Shown here piece after piece: positions 1-8,739 of a stretch of 64,000 nucleotides of DNA. The stretch comes from Enterobacter vonholyi. GTDB lineage: Bacteria > Pseudomonadota > Gammaproteobacteria > Enterobacterales > Enterobacteriaceae. The translations under genes and the position numbers were made by a program. Where the stretch lies: the NCBI RefSeq assembly GCF_008364555.1, contig NZ_VTUC01000001.1:124001-188000 (forward strand). The letters run 5' to 3'. The stretch's first letter is position 1. Each line of letters starts with the position of its first letter. Under the pieces are notes generated by a model that saw nothing but the letters and a program-made list of their open reading frames with translations, searched no databases and was not told the origin of the DNA.

Positions 1-343
1 CATAAATGGCGATCAGCGACGGCTCTGGCAGCATGGCGTTCAGACACAGCCCGATAAAGCCCACGCCGCAGGTGCCGCGCGCCAGCAGGATCAGCTTCTT
101 GCGCTCGTAGCGGTCCGCCAGCACGCCGCCAACCATCAGGCCGATAAACATCGCCCCGCCGGTTAAGGTAACCGATAACCCCACCAGCCAGCTGGAGTGC
201 GTCATGGTCTGGATCTGGACCGGCACGGCCACGCCGAGCAGGCCGAGGGATAAAATGGAGATAAAGCGAGCGATAAACACGGCGCGATAGGCCGGGTGCG
301 TTTTGAGCAGGCTGAGGTTAAGCAGCCAGGATTTTTGATTCAT
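1..343 (-). CDS. entS: Enterobactin exporter EntS, N-terminal part (cut by window edge)
   Basis: The minus-strand frame starts at the ATG at 343 (preceded by AAGG about 8 bases upstream) and stays open to base 1, giving the first ~114 residues of a major-facilitator protein. The N-terminus reads [20 protein letters not shown] and is followed by membrane helices with the MFS loop-2/3 signature [12 protein letters not shown]. EntS exports enterobactin across the inner membrane. It is divergent from fepD across a 108-base region with Fur-box matches, exactly as in E. coli. The C-terminal three quarters lie outside the window. Confidence 0.93.
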   Translation of the reverse strand, partial: MNQKSWLLNLSLLKTHPAYRAVFIARFISILSLGLLGVAVPVQIQTMTHSSWLVGLSVTLTGGAMFIGLMVGGVLADRYERKKLILLARGTCGVGFIGLCLNAMLPEPSLIAIY

Positions 344-407
344 GACAAAGCCTTGAGTGTAATTCTACCCATTCCATGGGCGCACATGCTAACATAGCCA
401 AATAAGA

Positions 408-436
408 TAGATAACGATAATCACTATCATTATCAA
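408..436. promoter_or_regulatory. Fur operator in the entS-fepD divergent promoter
   Basis: The stretch contains GATAATCACTATCATTATC at 416-434, which differs from the 19-base Fur consensus at only a few positions, and a second overlapping GATAACGATAAT repeat just before it. Overlapping Fur sites are usual in this promoter pair. Iron-replete repression of both entS and fepDGC is inferred. The box ends only 17 bases before the chosen fepD start at 452. Confidence 0.85.
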
Positions 437-451
437 ATCATGGATGTTGCT

Positions 452-1456
452 ATGTCGTTTTCCTCTTCTTCGGTGCGCGCCATTGCCGTGCCCGTTTTAT
501 TGCTGCTGTTGATCCTTGCGACTGCACTCAGCCTGCTGGTCGGCGCGAAGCCGCTTCCCGCGTCCGTCATCGTTGATGCACTCTCCGGCACCTGCCAGAG
601 CGCTGACTGCACTATCGTGCTCGACGCTCGCCTACCCCGCACCCTTGCCGGGCTGCTGGCCGGTGGTGCACTCGGCCTTGCCGGTGCCCTGATGCAAACC
701 CTCACCCGCAATCCGCTGGCGGACCCCGGTATTCTCGGCGTTAACTCTGGCGCCAGTTTTGCCATCGTCCTCGGCGCGGCGTTGTTTGGGTTTACTTCTC
801 CCTCTGAACAGCTGGCGATGGCTTTCTGCGGCGCGCTGGCCGCCTCGCTGCTAGTGGCATTTACCGGCAGCCAGGGCGGCGGCCAGCTGAGTCCGGTACG
901 CCTGACGCTGGCGGGCGTGGCGCTCGCGGCGGTGCTGGAAGGCTTATCTAACGGCATCGCCCTGCTCAACCCGGACGTCTACGACCAGCTGCGCTTCTGG
1001 CAGGCCGGCTCGCTGGATATCCGCACCCTTGAAACCCTGAAAGTGGTGGCGTTCCCGGTCATTATTGCTGCCGCCGTGGCGCTGTTTTTAAGCCGGGCGC
1101 TGAACAGCCTGAGCCTCGGCAGCGACACCGCTACCGCTCTAGGCAACCGCGTGGCGCGCACGCAGCTGATTGGCCTGCTTGCCATCACCGTCCTGTGCGG
1201 CAGCGCGACCGCCGTGGTCGGTCCGATTGCCTTTATCGGCCTGATGATGCCGCACATGGCGCGCTGGCTGGTGGGGACGGATCACCGCTGGTCGCTGCCG
1301 GTCACGCTGCTGGCTACTCCTGCGCTGCTGCTGTTTGCCGACGTGCTGGGTCGCCTGCTGGTGCCGGGCGAGCTGCGCGTCTCGGTGGTCAGCGCCTTTA
1401 TCGGCGCGCCGGTGCTGATCTTCCTGGTTCGTCGTAGACGCGGAGGTGGCGCATGA
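452..1456 (+). CDS. fepD: Ferric enterobactin ABC permease FepD
   Basis: FepD is one of the two inner-membrane permease subunits that import ferric enterobactin from FepB, in the FecCD/BtuC family. The 334-residue product shows the family's hydrophobic helices and the conserved QTLTRNPLADPGILGVNSGA stretch near residues 75-95, and the EAA-like loop GPIAFIGLMMPHMARWLVG near 260. I chose the ATG at 452 rather than the in-frame ATG at 440: it gives the same length as E. coli FepD (RAIAVP falls at residues 9-14 in both), has GGATG as a possible ribosome site, and the 440 codon abuts the Fur box. It overlaps fepG by 4 bases. Confidence 0.95.
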   Translation: MSFSSSSVRAIAVPVLLLLLILATALSLLVGAKPLPASVIVDALSGTCQSADCTIVLDARLPRTLAGLLAGGALGLAGALMQTLTRNPLADPGILGVNSGASFAIVLGAALFGFTSPSEQLAMAFCGALAASLLVAFTGSQGGGQLSPVRLTLAGVALAAVLEGLSNGIALLNPDVYDQLRFWQAGSLDIRTLETLKVVAFPVIIAAAVALFLSRALNSLSLGSDTATALGNRVARTQLIGLLAITVLCGSATAVVGPIAFIGLMMPHMARWLVGTDHRWSLPVTLLATPALLLFADVLGRLLVPGELRVSVVSAFIGAPVLIFLVRRRRGGGA

Positions 1457-2445
1457 TGGCCCCGTCCCGTCGTTTACTCACCAGCGTCTCGCTGCTAAGT
1501 ATCCTCATTCTGCTGCTGGCGGTCTGGAGCCTGCGCAGCGGCGCGGTAACGCTCGATTTTTCTCAGGTGCTTAACGCCCTGCTCGGCAGCGCGCCGCGCA
1601 ATATCACCATGGTTGTCACCGAATGGCGCCTGCCGCGCGTGGCGATGGCGATTCTGGTAGGTGCGGCGCTCGGCGTCAGCGGTGCGATATTCCAGTCGCT
1701 GATGCGCAACCCGCTCGGCAGCCCGGACGTGATGGGCCTCAACACCGGGGCCTGGAGCGGCGTGCTGGTGGCGATGGTGCTGTTCGGCCAGCACCTGACG
1801 GCCATCACCTTTACGGCAATGGCGGGCGGCATTCTGACGTCGCTGGTTATCTGGCTGCTGGCCTGGCGCAACGGCATCGATACCTTCCGGCTGATCATTA
1901 TCGGTATCGGCGTACGTGCGATGCTGATGGCCTTCAATACCTGGCTGCTGCTGCAGGCCTCGCTGGAAACGGCGCTTTCCGCCGGGCTGTGGTACGCAGG
2001 TTCCCTTAACGGCCTGACGTGGGGCAAAACCTGGCCCGCCGCGCCGCTGCTTGTGCTGATGTTTATCGGCGCGCTGCTGCTGGTTCGCCGCATGCGGCTG
2101 CTGGAGATGGGCGACGACAGCGCCTGCGCGCTGGGCGTGAGCGTCGAGCGCTCGCGCCTGATGCTGATGCTGGTCGCCGTACTGCTGACCGCAGCCTCTA
2201 CGGCGATCGCCGGGCCAATCTCGTTTATCGCCCTCGTGGCACCGCATATCGCGCGACGTCTTAGCGGGACGGCGCGCTGGGGATTAACCCAGGCGGCGCT
2301 GTGCGGCGCGCTGCTGCTGCTGGCCGCCGATCTCTGCGCCCAACAGCTGTTTATGCCTTATCAACTGCCGGTGGGCGTAGTGACCGTCAGCCTCGGCGGG
2401 ATTTACCTCATCGTCTTGCTCGTTCAGGAGTCACGCAAGAAATGA
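1453..2445 (+). CDS. fepG: Ferric enterobactin ABC permease FepG
   Basis: This is the second FecCD-type permease subunit of the FepBCDG importer, 330 residues, the usual length. Shared family marks include GAIFQSLMRNPLGSPDVMG near residue 80 and GPISFIALVAPHIARRLSG near 255, which is the loop that contacts the FepC ATPase. The start ATG overlaps the fepD stop and its own stop overlaps the fepC start (ATGA), so fepDGC is translationally coupled. The N-terminal ~15 residues diverge from E. coli as usual for this protein. Confidence 0.95.
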   Translation: MMAPSRRLLTSVSLLSILILLLAVWSLRSGAVTLDFSQVLNALLGSAPRNITMVVTEWRLPRVAMAILVGAALGVSGAIFQSLMRNPLGSPDVMGLNTGAWSGVLVAMVLFGQHLTAITFTAMAGGILTSLVIWLLAWRNGIDTFRLIIIGIGVRAMLMAFNTWLLLQASLETALSAGLWYAGSLNGLTWGKTWPAAPLLVLMFIGALLLVRRMRLLEMGDDSACALGVSVERSRLMLMLVAVLLTAASTAIAGPISFIALVAPHIARRLSGTARWGLTQAALCGALLLLAADLCAQQLFMPYQLPVGVVTVSLGGIYLIVLLVQESRKK

Positions 2446-3236
2446 CAGATACAACCACCCGCTTGCGCGGCGAACATCTCACCCTCGGCTACGGCAAAAA
2501 AATCATTGCCCGAGACTTAACCGTTGCCATTCCGGACGGCCACTTCACGGCAATTATCGGCCCGAACGGCTGCGGCAAATCTACCCTGCTGCGCACGCTG
2601 AGCCGCCTGATGACGCCGGTGGAAGGCAGCGTCTTCCTCGACGGGGAGCAGATCCAGCGCTTCGCCAGCAAAGAGGTGGCACGCCGCATCGGGCTGCTGG
2701 CCCAAAACGCCACTACGCCGGGGGACATCACGGTGCAGGAGCTGGTCTCGCGCGGGCGCTACCCGCACCAGCCGCTGTTTACCCGCTGGCGTAAAGAGGA
2801 CGACGAGGCGGTGAACCGCGCGATGCAGGCGACGGGGATCGCCGATCTCGCCCGGCAGAGCGTGGACACCCTCTCCGGCGGCCAGCGTCAGCGAGCGTGG
2901 ATTGCGATGGTGCTGGCGCAGGAGACGTCGATCATGCTGCTGGACGAGCCGACAACGTGGCTGGACATCAGCCATCAGATTGACCTGCTGGAGCTGCTGA
3001 GCGAGCTGAACCGCACGCAGGGGTACACCCTGGCGGCGGTACTGCACGATTTAAACCAGGCATGCCGCTACGCCACGCACCTGATTGCCTTGCGGGACGG
3101 TGAGATTGTGGCCCAGGGTGCGCCGAAAGAGATTGTCACGCAGGAGCTTATAGAGCGGATCTACGGCATGCGCTGCATGATAATCGACGATCCGGTGGCG
3201 GGTACGCCGCTGGTGGTGCCGTTAGGTCGGCGGTAA
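2442..3236 (+). CDS. fepC: Ferric enterobactin ABC transporter ATPase FepC
   Basis: FepC energises ferric enterobactin import through FepD/FepG. The 264-residue protein has a Walker A GPNGCGKST near residue 40, the Q-loop region LLAQNATTPGD, the ABC signature LSGGQRQRAW near 145, Walker B IMLLDEPTTWLD, and the switch histidine in AVLHDLNQA. The start is the ATG overlapping the fepG stop; an open frame extends further upstream but lies inside fepG. In E. coli fepE usually follows; here a REP element and convergent entF follow directly. Confidence 0.96.
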   Translation: MTDTTTRLRGEHLTLGYGKKIIARDLTVAIPDGHFTAIIGPNGCGKSTLLRTLSRLMTPVEGSVFLDGEQIQRFASKEVARRIGLLAQNATTPGDITVQELVSRGRYPHQPLFTRWRKEDDEAVNRAMQATGIADLARQSVDTLSGGQRQRAWIAMVLAQETSIMLLDEPTTWLDISHQIDLLELLSELNRTQGYTLAAVLHDLNQACRYATHLIALRDGEIVAQGAPKEIVTQELIERIYGMRCMIIDDPVAGTPLVVPLGRR

Positions 3237-3238
3237 TA

Positions 3239-3312
3239 GCCGGGTGGCGGCTACGCCTTACCCGGCCTACATTTAGCTCCCGTAGGCCCGGTAAGCGCAG
3301 CGCCACCGGGCA
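3239..3312. repeat. REP element pair between fepC and entF
   Basis: Two oppositely oriented REP units (GCCGGGTGGCGGCTACGCC... and ...GGTAAGCGCAGCGCCACCGG) lie back to back between the convergent ends of fepC and entF. Such bipolar units can form stable hairpins, block 3' exonucleases and act as gyrase sites. Six more REP-containing gaps occur in the window. Confidence 0.85.
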
Positions 3313-3318
3313 TTTGCA

Positions 3319-6300
3319 CTATCCTAAAATTTCCTTCAACACCGGCCCAATCTTTTCAAACGCCTGCGGTGAAATGATATCCACGTGGGCGCAGTCCTGG
3401 CTGTAGACCTCCAGCTCCCCCCCCCACGGCATCCAGGCCGTATGCGGATCCATCGTTCGCGTACGTTCGGCGACAAACAGCGTCGCTTTACCGTCAAAGC
3501 GTGAACTGTGCGCTGTGGTGAGCAGCCGCACCGCATCGGCGTAGTTGCCCTCAATGGCGTTAAACAGCTCGCTGGAGCCCTGTCCCTGCTGGGCGGCGAT
3601 AAACGCATGACGCTCGCGTTCGATCTCCGCCAGCACCGCCGGGTCGAGACCGTTAGCCTCTTTTTCCGCCCAGTTCTGGGTTTCCGGCGGCCAGGTATCC
3701 AGCAGGCCGAGGAACGACACCTCTTCACCCTGCTCGCGCAGGCGGGCCGCAATACCCTGCGCCAGCGTGCCGCCGAGGGAATAACCGAACAGGTAATACG
3801 GCCCCTGCGGCTGCTGCTTACGCAACGTGTTCAGATGATGTTCGATCACCCCATTGAGATCCGCGCACTGCTGCATCGGGCCGTCCGGGCGCGGCGACTG
3901 AATGCCGACGATTGACCAGCGTGGGCTGAGATAGCGCGCCAGGACGCTAAACTGCCAGGCGAAGCCGGACGCCGGATGGAAGCAGAACAGCGTCGGGCCG
4001 TCGCTCTCACGCAGCGGCAGAAGCGTTTCAAACCCCAGACGCTGCGCCAGCTCGTCGCTCATCGCCGAATCCAACAGCGCGCTAAGCTTGCTCACCGTGG
4101 AGGCAACCATAATTTGCCCCGGCGTCACCTTACGGTTGAACGTGCGGCTAAGCTGCGCCGCCAGACGCATGGCCAGCAGCGAGTGGCCGCCGAGGGCAAA
4201 GAAATCCGCCTCGATGTCATTGATCTCGCAGCCCAGCAGCGCGGTAAAAGCCTGCGCGACGGCGATTTCGGTTTCGCTTTCCGGCGCCCGCCCGGAGGTA
4301 TTGCGGGTCAGTTCCGGCAGCGGCAGCGCCTTGCGGTCAAGCTTGCCGTTGGCGCTCAGCGGCATCGCGCTGATTTGCAGCAGCACCACCGGCACCATAT
4401 GCGGCGGCAACTGGGCTTTGAGTGATTCCAGCAGCGCATCGCGATCCAGCGGTAAACCGGACTCAGAAACCACGTACCCCACCAGCTGGCGGGCATCGCC
4501 ACCCGTTGCAGCCGCCTGGTTGAAGACGCAGGCGTGCGCCACAGCCTGGGCCACGTCCGGCAGCGACAGCATCGCCCGGTCGATTTCGCCCAGCTCAATG
4601 CGCTGACCGCGAATTTTTAGCTGATCGTCGCTGCGGCCGAGATATTCCACCGCGCCGTTATCCAGCCAGCGGGCAACGTCGCCGGTGCGGTACATGCGCT
4701 CGCCGGGAGCGAACGGGTCAGCAATAAAGCGGCTGGCGGTGAGGTCCGGACGGCCCAGATATCCCTGCGCCAGCTGAATGCCGGTGAGGTAGAGATCGCC
4801 CGCCACGCCGAACGGCACCGGGCGCATCATGGCATCCAGAATGCGCAGGCCCGTGTTCCACACCGGGAAGCCGATCGGCACGCTGTTGCCTGCAACTGCC
4901 GCCAGCTCAGGGCCATACGCCGGATACCAGCTGACGTCTACCGCCGCTTCCGTCGGGCCATAGAGGTTGTGCAGCGGCACGTGGGTCAGCTGTTCCCACT
5001 CGCGGCACAGTTCCGTCGGCAGCGCTTCGCCGCTGCAGAACACCTGCTTAAGCGTTTTGCAGCAGTCGACGTTTTCCGGCGTCAGTGAGGCAACAAACGC
5101 CGCCAGCATCGACGGCACGAAGTGGGTGGTGGTCACGCCGTAGTGGGCGAAGAAGCTCTGCATCGCCTGTGGATCGCGGTGCGCGTCCGGCTCGGCCATC
5201 ACCAGCTTCGCCCCGGCGATAAACGGCCACCAGAACTCCCACACCGACACGTCAAAGCTGCACGGCGTTTTCTGCGCCACCACGTCGTTCGCGTTCAGAG
5301 GGTAGCGATCCTGCATCCACTTCAGGCGGTTGACGATAGCGGTATGGCCGACCATGACCCCTTTTGGACGCCCGGTCGAGCCGGAGGTAAAGATGATGTA
5401 CGCCGTCTGCTCCGGCTTCGCCAGCCGCAGCGGCTCAGCACCCGCGGTCGGTAATAGCGTGTTGTAACTAAACGTCTCGACGGAAAGATCGCTAAAGCGC
5501 GAAAGCTGTTCGTCAGTGGTAATAAGCAGGGACGGCTTCGCATCCTCCAGCATCATCCGCAGGCGATCGTCCGGGTAGCCGGTGTCGAGCGGCAGCCACG
5601 CGGCGCCCGCCTCCACAATGCCGTGCAGTGCTAACGTCAGGAACACCGAGCGCGGCAGGGCCACCGCCACGCTGTCGCCCGGCTTCACGCCGCGCGCGCG
5701 CAGCAGGTTTGCCAGCGCGATGACCTGCTCGCGCATCTGGCGATAGTTCAGCTCATTATGCGCATCCGCCAGCGCCAGGGCGTCCGGCGTTTTGCTCGCC
5801 TGTTCCGCCACCAGATCCGCGAGCGTAGTGGACGGCAGCGCCAGTCCGGTATCGTTGATGCGCGCAAGCTGCGCGTATTCCTGTTCAGAAACGGTTTCCA
5901 CTTCACCACAGCGCAGGTCCGGGTTGGTAGCAAACTGCACCAGCATCGCGTTCAGGCGCGCGACGTGACGCGTCAGCGTCGCCTCGTCGTAGCGCTGTTT
6001 ATTGGCGAGGATCTCAATGCCCAACCCGCCCTGCTCGTCCGGGAACAGCGCCAGCTCCAGATCGTTCACCGGGCCGGTCGCCAGCGTGTGGGTGATGGCC
6101 TCCACGCCGTCGATATCCAGCTGGTAGTCGAACACTTTAACGTTCAGCACGGGACCAAACAGCGCTTCATCGCCCGCCGCTTTCCCACTGTCGCGCACGA
6201 TCTGCTCGGCGTCGTAGCGCTGGTGGCGGCGCATTTTTTTCAGCTGGTTCGCCAGGCGCAGCGCCAGCGAGGGCAGGCTCTCCTGCGGATTGATATTGAC

Positions 6301-7176
6301 CGCCAGCGGCAGGACGTTAAGCACCGGGCCGGTTGCGGTCAGCGCGGCAGACCCCATGCGGCGCATAAAGATAAACCCGGCGGCGTAGTCCAGGCGTCCG
6401 GTAAGACGGCCCAGCCACAGCGCCACCAGCGCAAGCGCCAGTTCAGTACGCTGCGTCTGCCCTGCCGCCTGCGCAAGCTGGCTAAAGGCGCGACCGTCGG
6501 CGTCAACCTTCAGGCGAAGAATATCGGTCGCGGCAGCGCGTCCAGGCAGCGGCGCGGAAGAGAGCGAGACCGGAGAAGGCAGCTGTTTACGCTGCTCGGC
6601 CCAGAACGCGCCGTCGCGCCGGTACGCCTCGCTGTCGCGATAGCGCTGGTACTCGCCCACTACCTCTTCAAAAGGCGTAAACGGGGATTCAGGCGTGGTT
6701 TCGCCCTTTTTCCACGAGGCATAAATCGCGGCTATCTGCCGGGTAATGGCCGGGAAGCTGAAGCCATCCACCACCAGATGGTGATAGCGCTGATACCAGT
6801 ACCAGTGGTTTTCACCGACCTGAATCAGCTGGTGAAACGCCAGCGGCTGGCCGCTGTCGACGCGCAGGTTCTGGTTAAGATCGGATTCCATCAGCGCCAC
6901 GGCGGCGGCGTGGGAATCAACGCGAACAACGGGCGGTTCCGGCAGAATGAAGGTGTCATCCACCCACTGCCACACCTCACCGTTTTCTTCCGCAAAGCGC
7001 ATGCGCAGGGTATCGGCCTGCATCATGCCTGCGGCAATGGCTTTTGCCAGCAGTGGCGCATCAATATCGCCTTTCAGCTCGGTGTAGTGCGCCACGCTCC
7101 AGGCGTTTGGCAGCGTGGACAGCTGTTCCGCCATCCAGATACCCGGCTGGGCAGCGACGAGAGGAAGACGGTTCAT
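3319..7176 (-). CDS. entF: Enterobactin synthase component F (NRPS EntF)
   Basis: EntF activates L-serine, loads it on its own carrier domain, condenses it with 2,3-dihydroxybenzoate carried by EntB and cyclises three units to enterobactin. The 1285-residue chain has the full C-A-PCP-TE order: condensation motif HHLVVDG at 132-138; adenylation core with TSGSTGRPKG near 600 and YRTGD near 830; carrier GGHSLLAM with the phosphopantetheine serine at 999; thioesterase GYSLGG with serine 1133 and the catalytic histidine in DCAHVD at 1264. The start overlaps the ybdZ stop by 4 bases. It forms an operon fes-ybdZ-entF reading away from fepA. Confidence 0.97.
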   Translation of the reverse strand: MNRLPLVAAQPGIWMAEQLSTLPNAWSVAHYTELKGDIDAPLLAKAIAAGMMQADTLRMRFAEENGEVWQWVDDTFILPEPPVVRVDSHAAAVALMESDLNQNLRVDSGQPLAFHQLIQVGENHWYWYQRYHHLVVDGFSFPAITRQIAAIYASWKKGETTPESPFTPFEEVVGEYQRYRDSEAYRRDGAFWAEQRKQLPSPVSLSSAPLPGRAAATDILRLKVDADGRAFSQLAQAAGQTQRTELALALVALWLGRLTGRLDYAAGFIFMRRMGSAALTATGPVLNVLPLAVNINPQESLPSLALRLANQLKKMRRHQRYDAEQIVRDSGKAAGDEALFGPVLNVKVFDYQLDIDGVEAITHTLATGPVNDLELALFPDEQGGLGIEILANKQRYDEATLTRHVARLNAMLVQFATNPDLRCGEVETVSEQEYAQLARINDTGLALPSTTLADLVAEQASKTPDALALADAHNELNYRQMREQVIALANLLRARGVKPGDSVAVALPRSVFLTLALHGIVEAGAAWLPLDTGYPDDRLRMMLEDAKPSLLITTDEQLSRFSDLSVETFSYNTLLPTAGAEPLRLAKPEQTAYIIFTSGSTGRPKGVMVGHTAIVNRLKWMQDRYPLNANDVVAQKTPCSFDVSVWEFWWPFIAGAKLVMAEPDAHRDPQAMQSFFAHYGVTTTHFVPSMLAAFVASLTPENVDCCKTLKQVFCSGEALPTELCREWEQLTHVPLHNLYGPTEAAVDVSWYPAYGPELAAVAGNSVPIGFPVWNTGLRILDAMMRPVPFGVAGDLYLTGIQLAQGYLGRPDLTASRFIADPFAPGERMYRTGDVARWLDNGAVEYLGRSDDQLKIRGQRIELGEIDRAMLSLPDVAQAVAHACVFNQAAATGGDARQLVGYVVSESGLPLDRDALLESLKAQLPPHMVPVVLLQISAMPLSANGKLDRKALPLPELTRNTSGRAPESETEIAVAQAFTALLGCEINDIEADFFALGGHSLLAMRLAAQLSRTFNRKVTPGQIMVASTVSKLSALLDSAMSDELAQRLGFETLLPLRESDGPTLFCFHPASGFAWQFSVLARYLSPRWSIVGIQSPRPDGPMQQCADLNGVIEHHLNTLRKQQPQGPYYLFGYSLGGTLAQGIAARLREQGEEVSFLGLLDTWPPETQNWAEKEANGLDPAVLAEIERERHAFIAAQQGQGSSELFNAIEGNYADAVRLLTTAHSSRFDGKATLFVAERTRTMDPHTAWMPWGGELEVYSQDCAHVDIISPQAFEKIGPVLKEILG

Positions 7177-7385
7177 GCGTTCTCTCCCGCAAAGTGAGAC
7201 GGCTCAAGCGTTTGCCAGTACTCCGCCAGCCACTGCTGGCACGCCTCCTGAGACTGTGCTTCGCACACTACGCGCCACCCTGCCGGCAGTTCGCACTGCT
7301 GCGGCCACAGGCTGTACTGCCCCTGGTCATTTTGCAAAATGGCGAACTGTCCCTGCGGATTATCGAAAGGATTGCTGAATTCCAT
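7173..7385 (-). CDS. ybdZ: MbtH-like protein YbdZ, EntF activator
   Basis: The 70-residue product has the MbtH-family layout: N-terminal NPFDNPQGQFAILQNDQGQYSLWP, the PAGW motif and a C-terminal tryptophan-rich helix (QEACQQWLAEYWQ). MbtH proteins bind the adenylation domain of their partner synthetase and raise its activity or solubility; EntF is the expected partner. It sits between fes and entF, 10 bases after fes, and overlaps the entF start by 4 bases. Confidence 0.95.
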   Translation of the reverse strand: MEFSNPFDNPQGQFAILQNDQGQYSLWPQQCELPAGWRVVCEAQSQEACQQWLAEYWQTLEPSHFAGENA

Positions 7386-7395
7386 ACAGACTCCG

Positions 7396-8595
7396 TTAGT
7401 GAATAAGCGGCTGCCAGAGGGTCATCAGCCCCTGCGTCAGCCCACCGCGCCAGCAAAGCGCATCGTGTCCGCCGTCAACCTGACGCCAGATAACCGGTTG
7501 GTGCGTGTGCAGTTCGGCGTAAATCGCCTGATTCGCGCGGAAGATGAGCGGCTCGTTGCGCCCGGCTTCAAGAATGATGCGTAGCCCGCGAGGGGATATT
7601 TCACCGGCTTTAAGTAGTTCGATTAACAGCCCGTCCTGCTGCCCGCCGCGGTGCGGCCACCAGTAGGAGCCGGACTGGCTGAGCACGCAACCAAAACGCT
7701 GCGGCCAGTTGAGGCCTGCATAAAGAGACGCGAGCCCGCCAAAGCTTTGCCCTGCGACCACCGTACGGTCGGCGCGGTCGCTGAACGGCGCGCTTTTTTG
7801 GACAAGGGGGAGAAGTTCTTCCTGCACCGCCAGCCAGAAATCGGGATTGCACGGCAGCTCGCGGTTGCGATGCTGCATGTCGATAACATCGATTAAGACG
7901 TAGACCGCAGGCGGTAATTTGCGCTCGGCGGTGAGAGACGCCAGCGCAGGCCAGACCGGCATGCTTTCGGCCCAGAACTGCCCGTCGAGCAGCACCGCCA
8001 GCGGACGTTCCGGGTTGTCGCCCCCGGAGGTGAAAATCCAGATGCGGCGGCGATTTTTCAGGCGCGCGCTTTCCCACTCAATGCAAATCGGAGGTTGATA
8101 CGGCGTATCGGGATGATTCCAGCCCGGCTGAACCGGCGCGTCCGGCATCTCCAGCGCGGAGACGGCATGGCCGCGCCCGCCGCGCCAGCTCTGCGGATTC
8201 AGCGGGTCTGAAACCGCGTGCGGCAGCAGCTTGCGCCAGCCCTCGCGCAGCGCCATGCGTTCCGGCTGCTCGCCTTCAAACACGACGCTGGCAAAATCGT
8301 TTTCATTCACAGAGGGGATAAAGCAGTAGCTTCCGCGCCACTCGGGGCTGAACTCACCCTGCCACTGCCAGACGTCGGTATCGGGAATGCGTTTGAGGGA
8401 CTGCGGACGGGCATTTTGGTGATGATCGGTCACGCCGGTGACGTAGAGCCAGACGCGTTTGATCGGTGACGTTGTTTGCGTTCCTGCCGGGTCACGCCAC
8501 CAGAACGTGACGCGATATTTTCCCTTTTCCGGCTTCCATTCAGGCCCGTTTTTAGACTGCCACCACGCCTCACTTCCCGTTGTTAACGCCGTCAC
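7396..8595 (-). CDS. fes: Enterobactin esterase Fes
   Basis: Fes hydrolyses cytoplasmic ferric enterobactin to dihydroxybenzoylserine units so that iron is released. The 399-residue form has an N-terminal domain (SEAWWQSKNGPEW) and a C-terminal alpha/beta-hydrolase domain with the nucleophile in GQSFGG (serine 284) and histidine 377 in DGGHDA. I chose the GTG at 8595 because VTALTTGSEAWW aligns with the E. coli start MTALKVGSESWW and GAGG lies upstream on the minus strand. A longer frame back to 8757 crosses the Fur-box region and the fepA start and is not credible. Confidence 0.93.
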   Translation of the reverse strand: MTALTTGSEAWWQSKNGPEWKPEKGKYRVTFWWRDPAGTQTTSPIKRVWLYVTGVTDHHQNARPQSLKRIPDTDVWQWQGEFSPEWRGSYCFIPSVNENDFASVVFEGEQPERMALREGWRKLLPHAVSDPLNPQSWRGGRGHAVSALEMPDAPVQPGWNHPDTPYQPPICIEWESARLKNRRRIWIFTSGGDNPERPLAVLLDGQFWAESMPVWPALASLTAERKLPPAVYVLIDVIDMQHRNRELPCNPDFWLAVQEELLPLVQKSAPFSDRADRTVVAGQSFGGLASLYAGLNWPQRFGCVLSQSGSYWWPHRGGQQDGLLIELLKAGEISPRGLRIILEAGRNEPLIFRANQAIYAELHTHQPVIWRQVDGGHDALCWRGGLTQGLMTLWQPLIH

Positions 8596-8643
8596 CCTTA
8601 TAACCTCATGTTTAACAGTCTTTTTTGTTTCAGAGCAAATTTT

Positions 8644-8672
8644 ATTGATAATATTATTGATAACTATTTGCA
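8644..8672. promoter_or_regulatory. Fur-box-like site between fes and fepA
   Basis: The AT-rich run ATTGATAATATTATTGATAACTATTT in the 144-base divergent region carries two GATAAT/GATAAC half-sites on one strand and TTATT complements on the other. It is a weaker match than the fepD site, but its place between two known Fur-repressed genes supports it. The -10 and -35 elements were not assigned. Confidence 0.6.
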
Positions 8673-8739
8673 TTTGCAATAGCGTAGTGCCCGCGCTGTG
8701 GGAAGCGCTCATAAAACAACCACAAAAGCAGGACGTACA

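Noticed and set aside
5758..7197. A 479-codon open frame on the plus strand opposite entF
   Set aside because: It is the antisense shadow of a high-GC NRPS gene. It is rich in Arg, Gln and His with no domain, and entF is fully coherent on the other strand.
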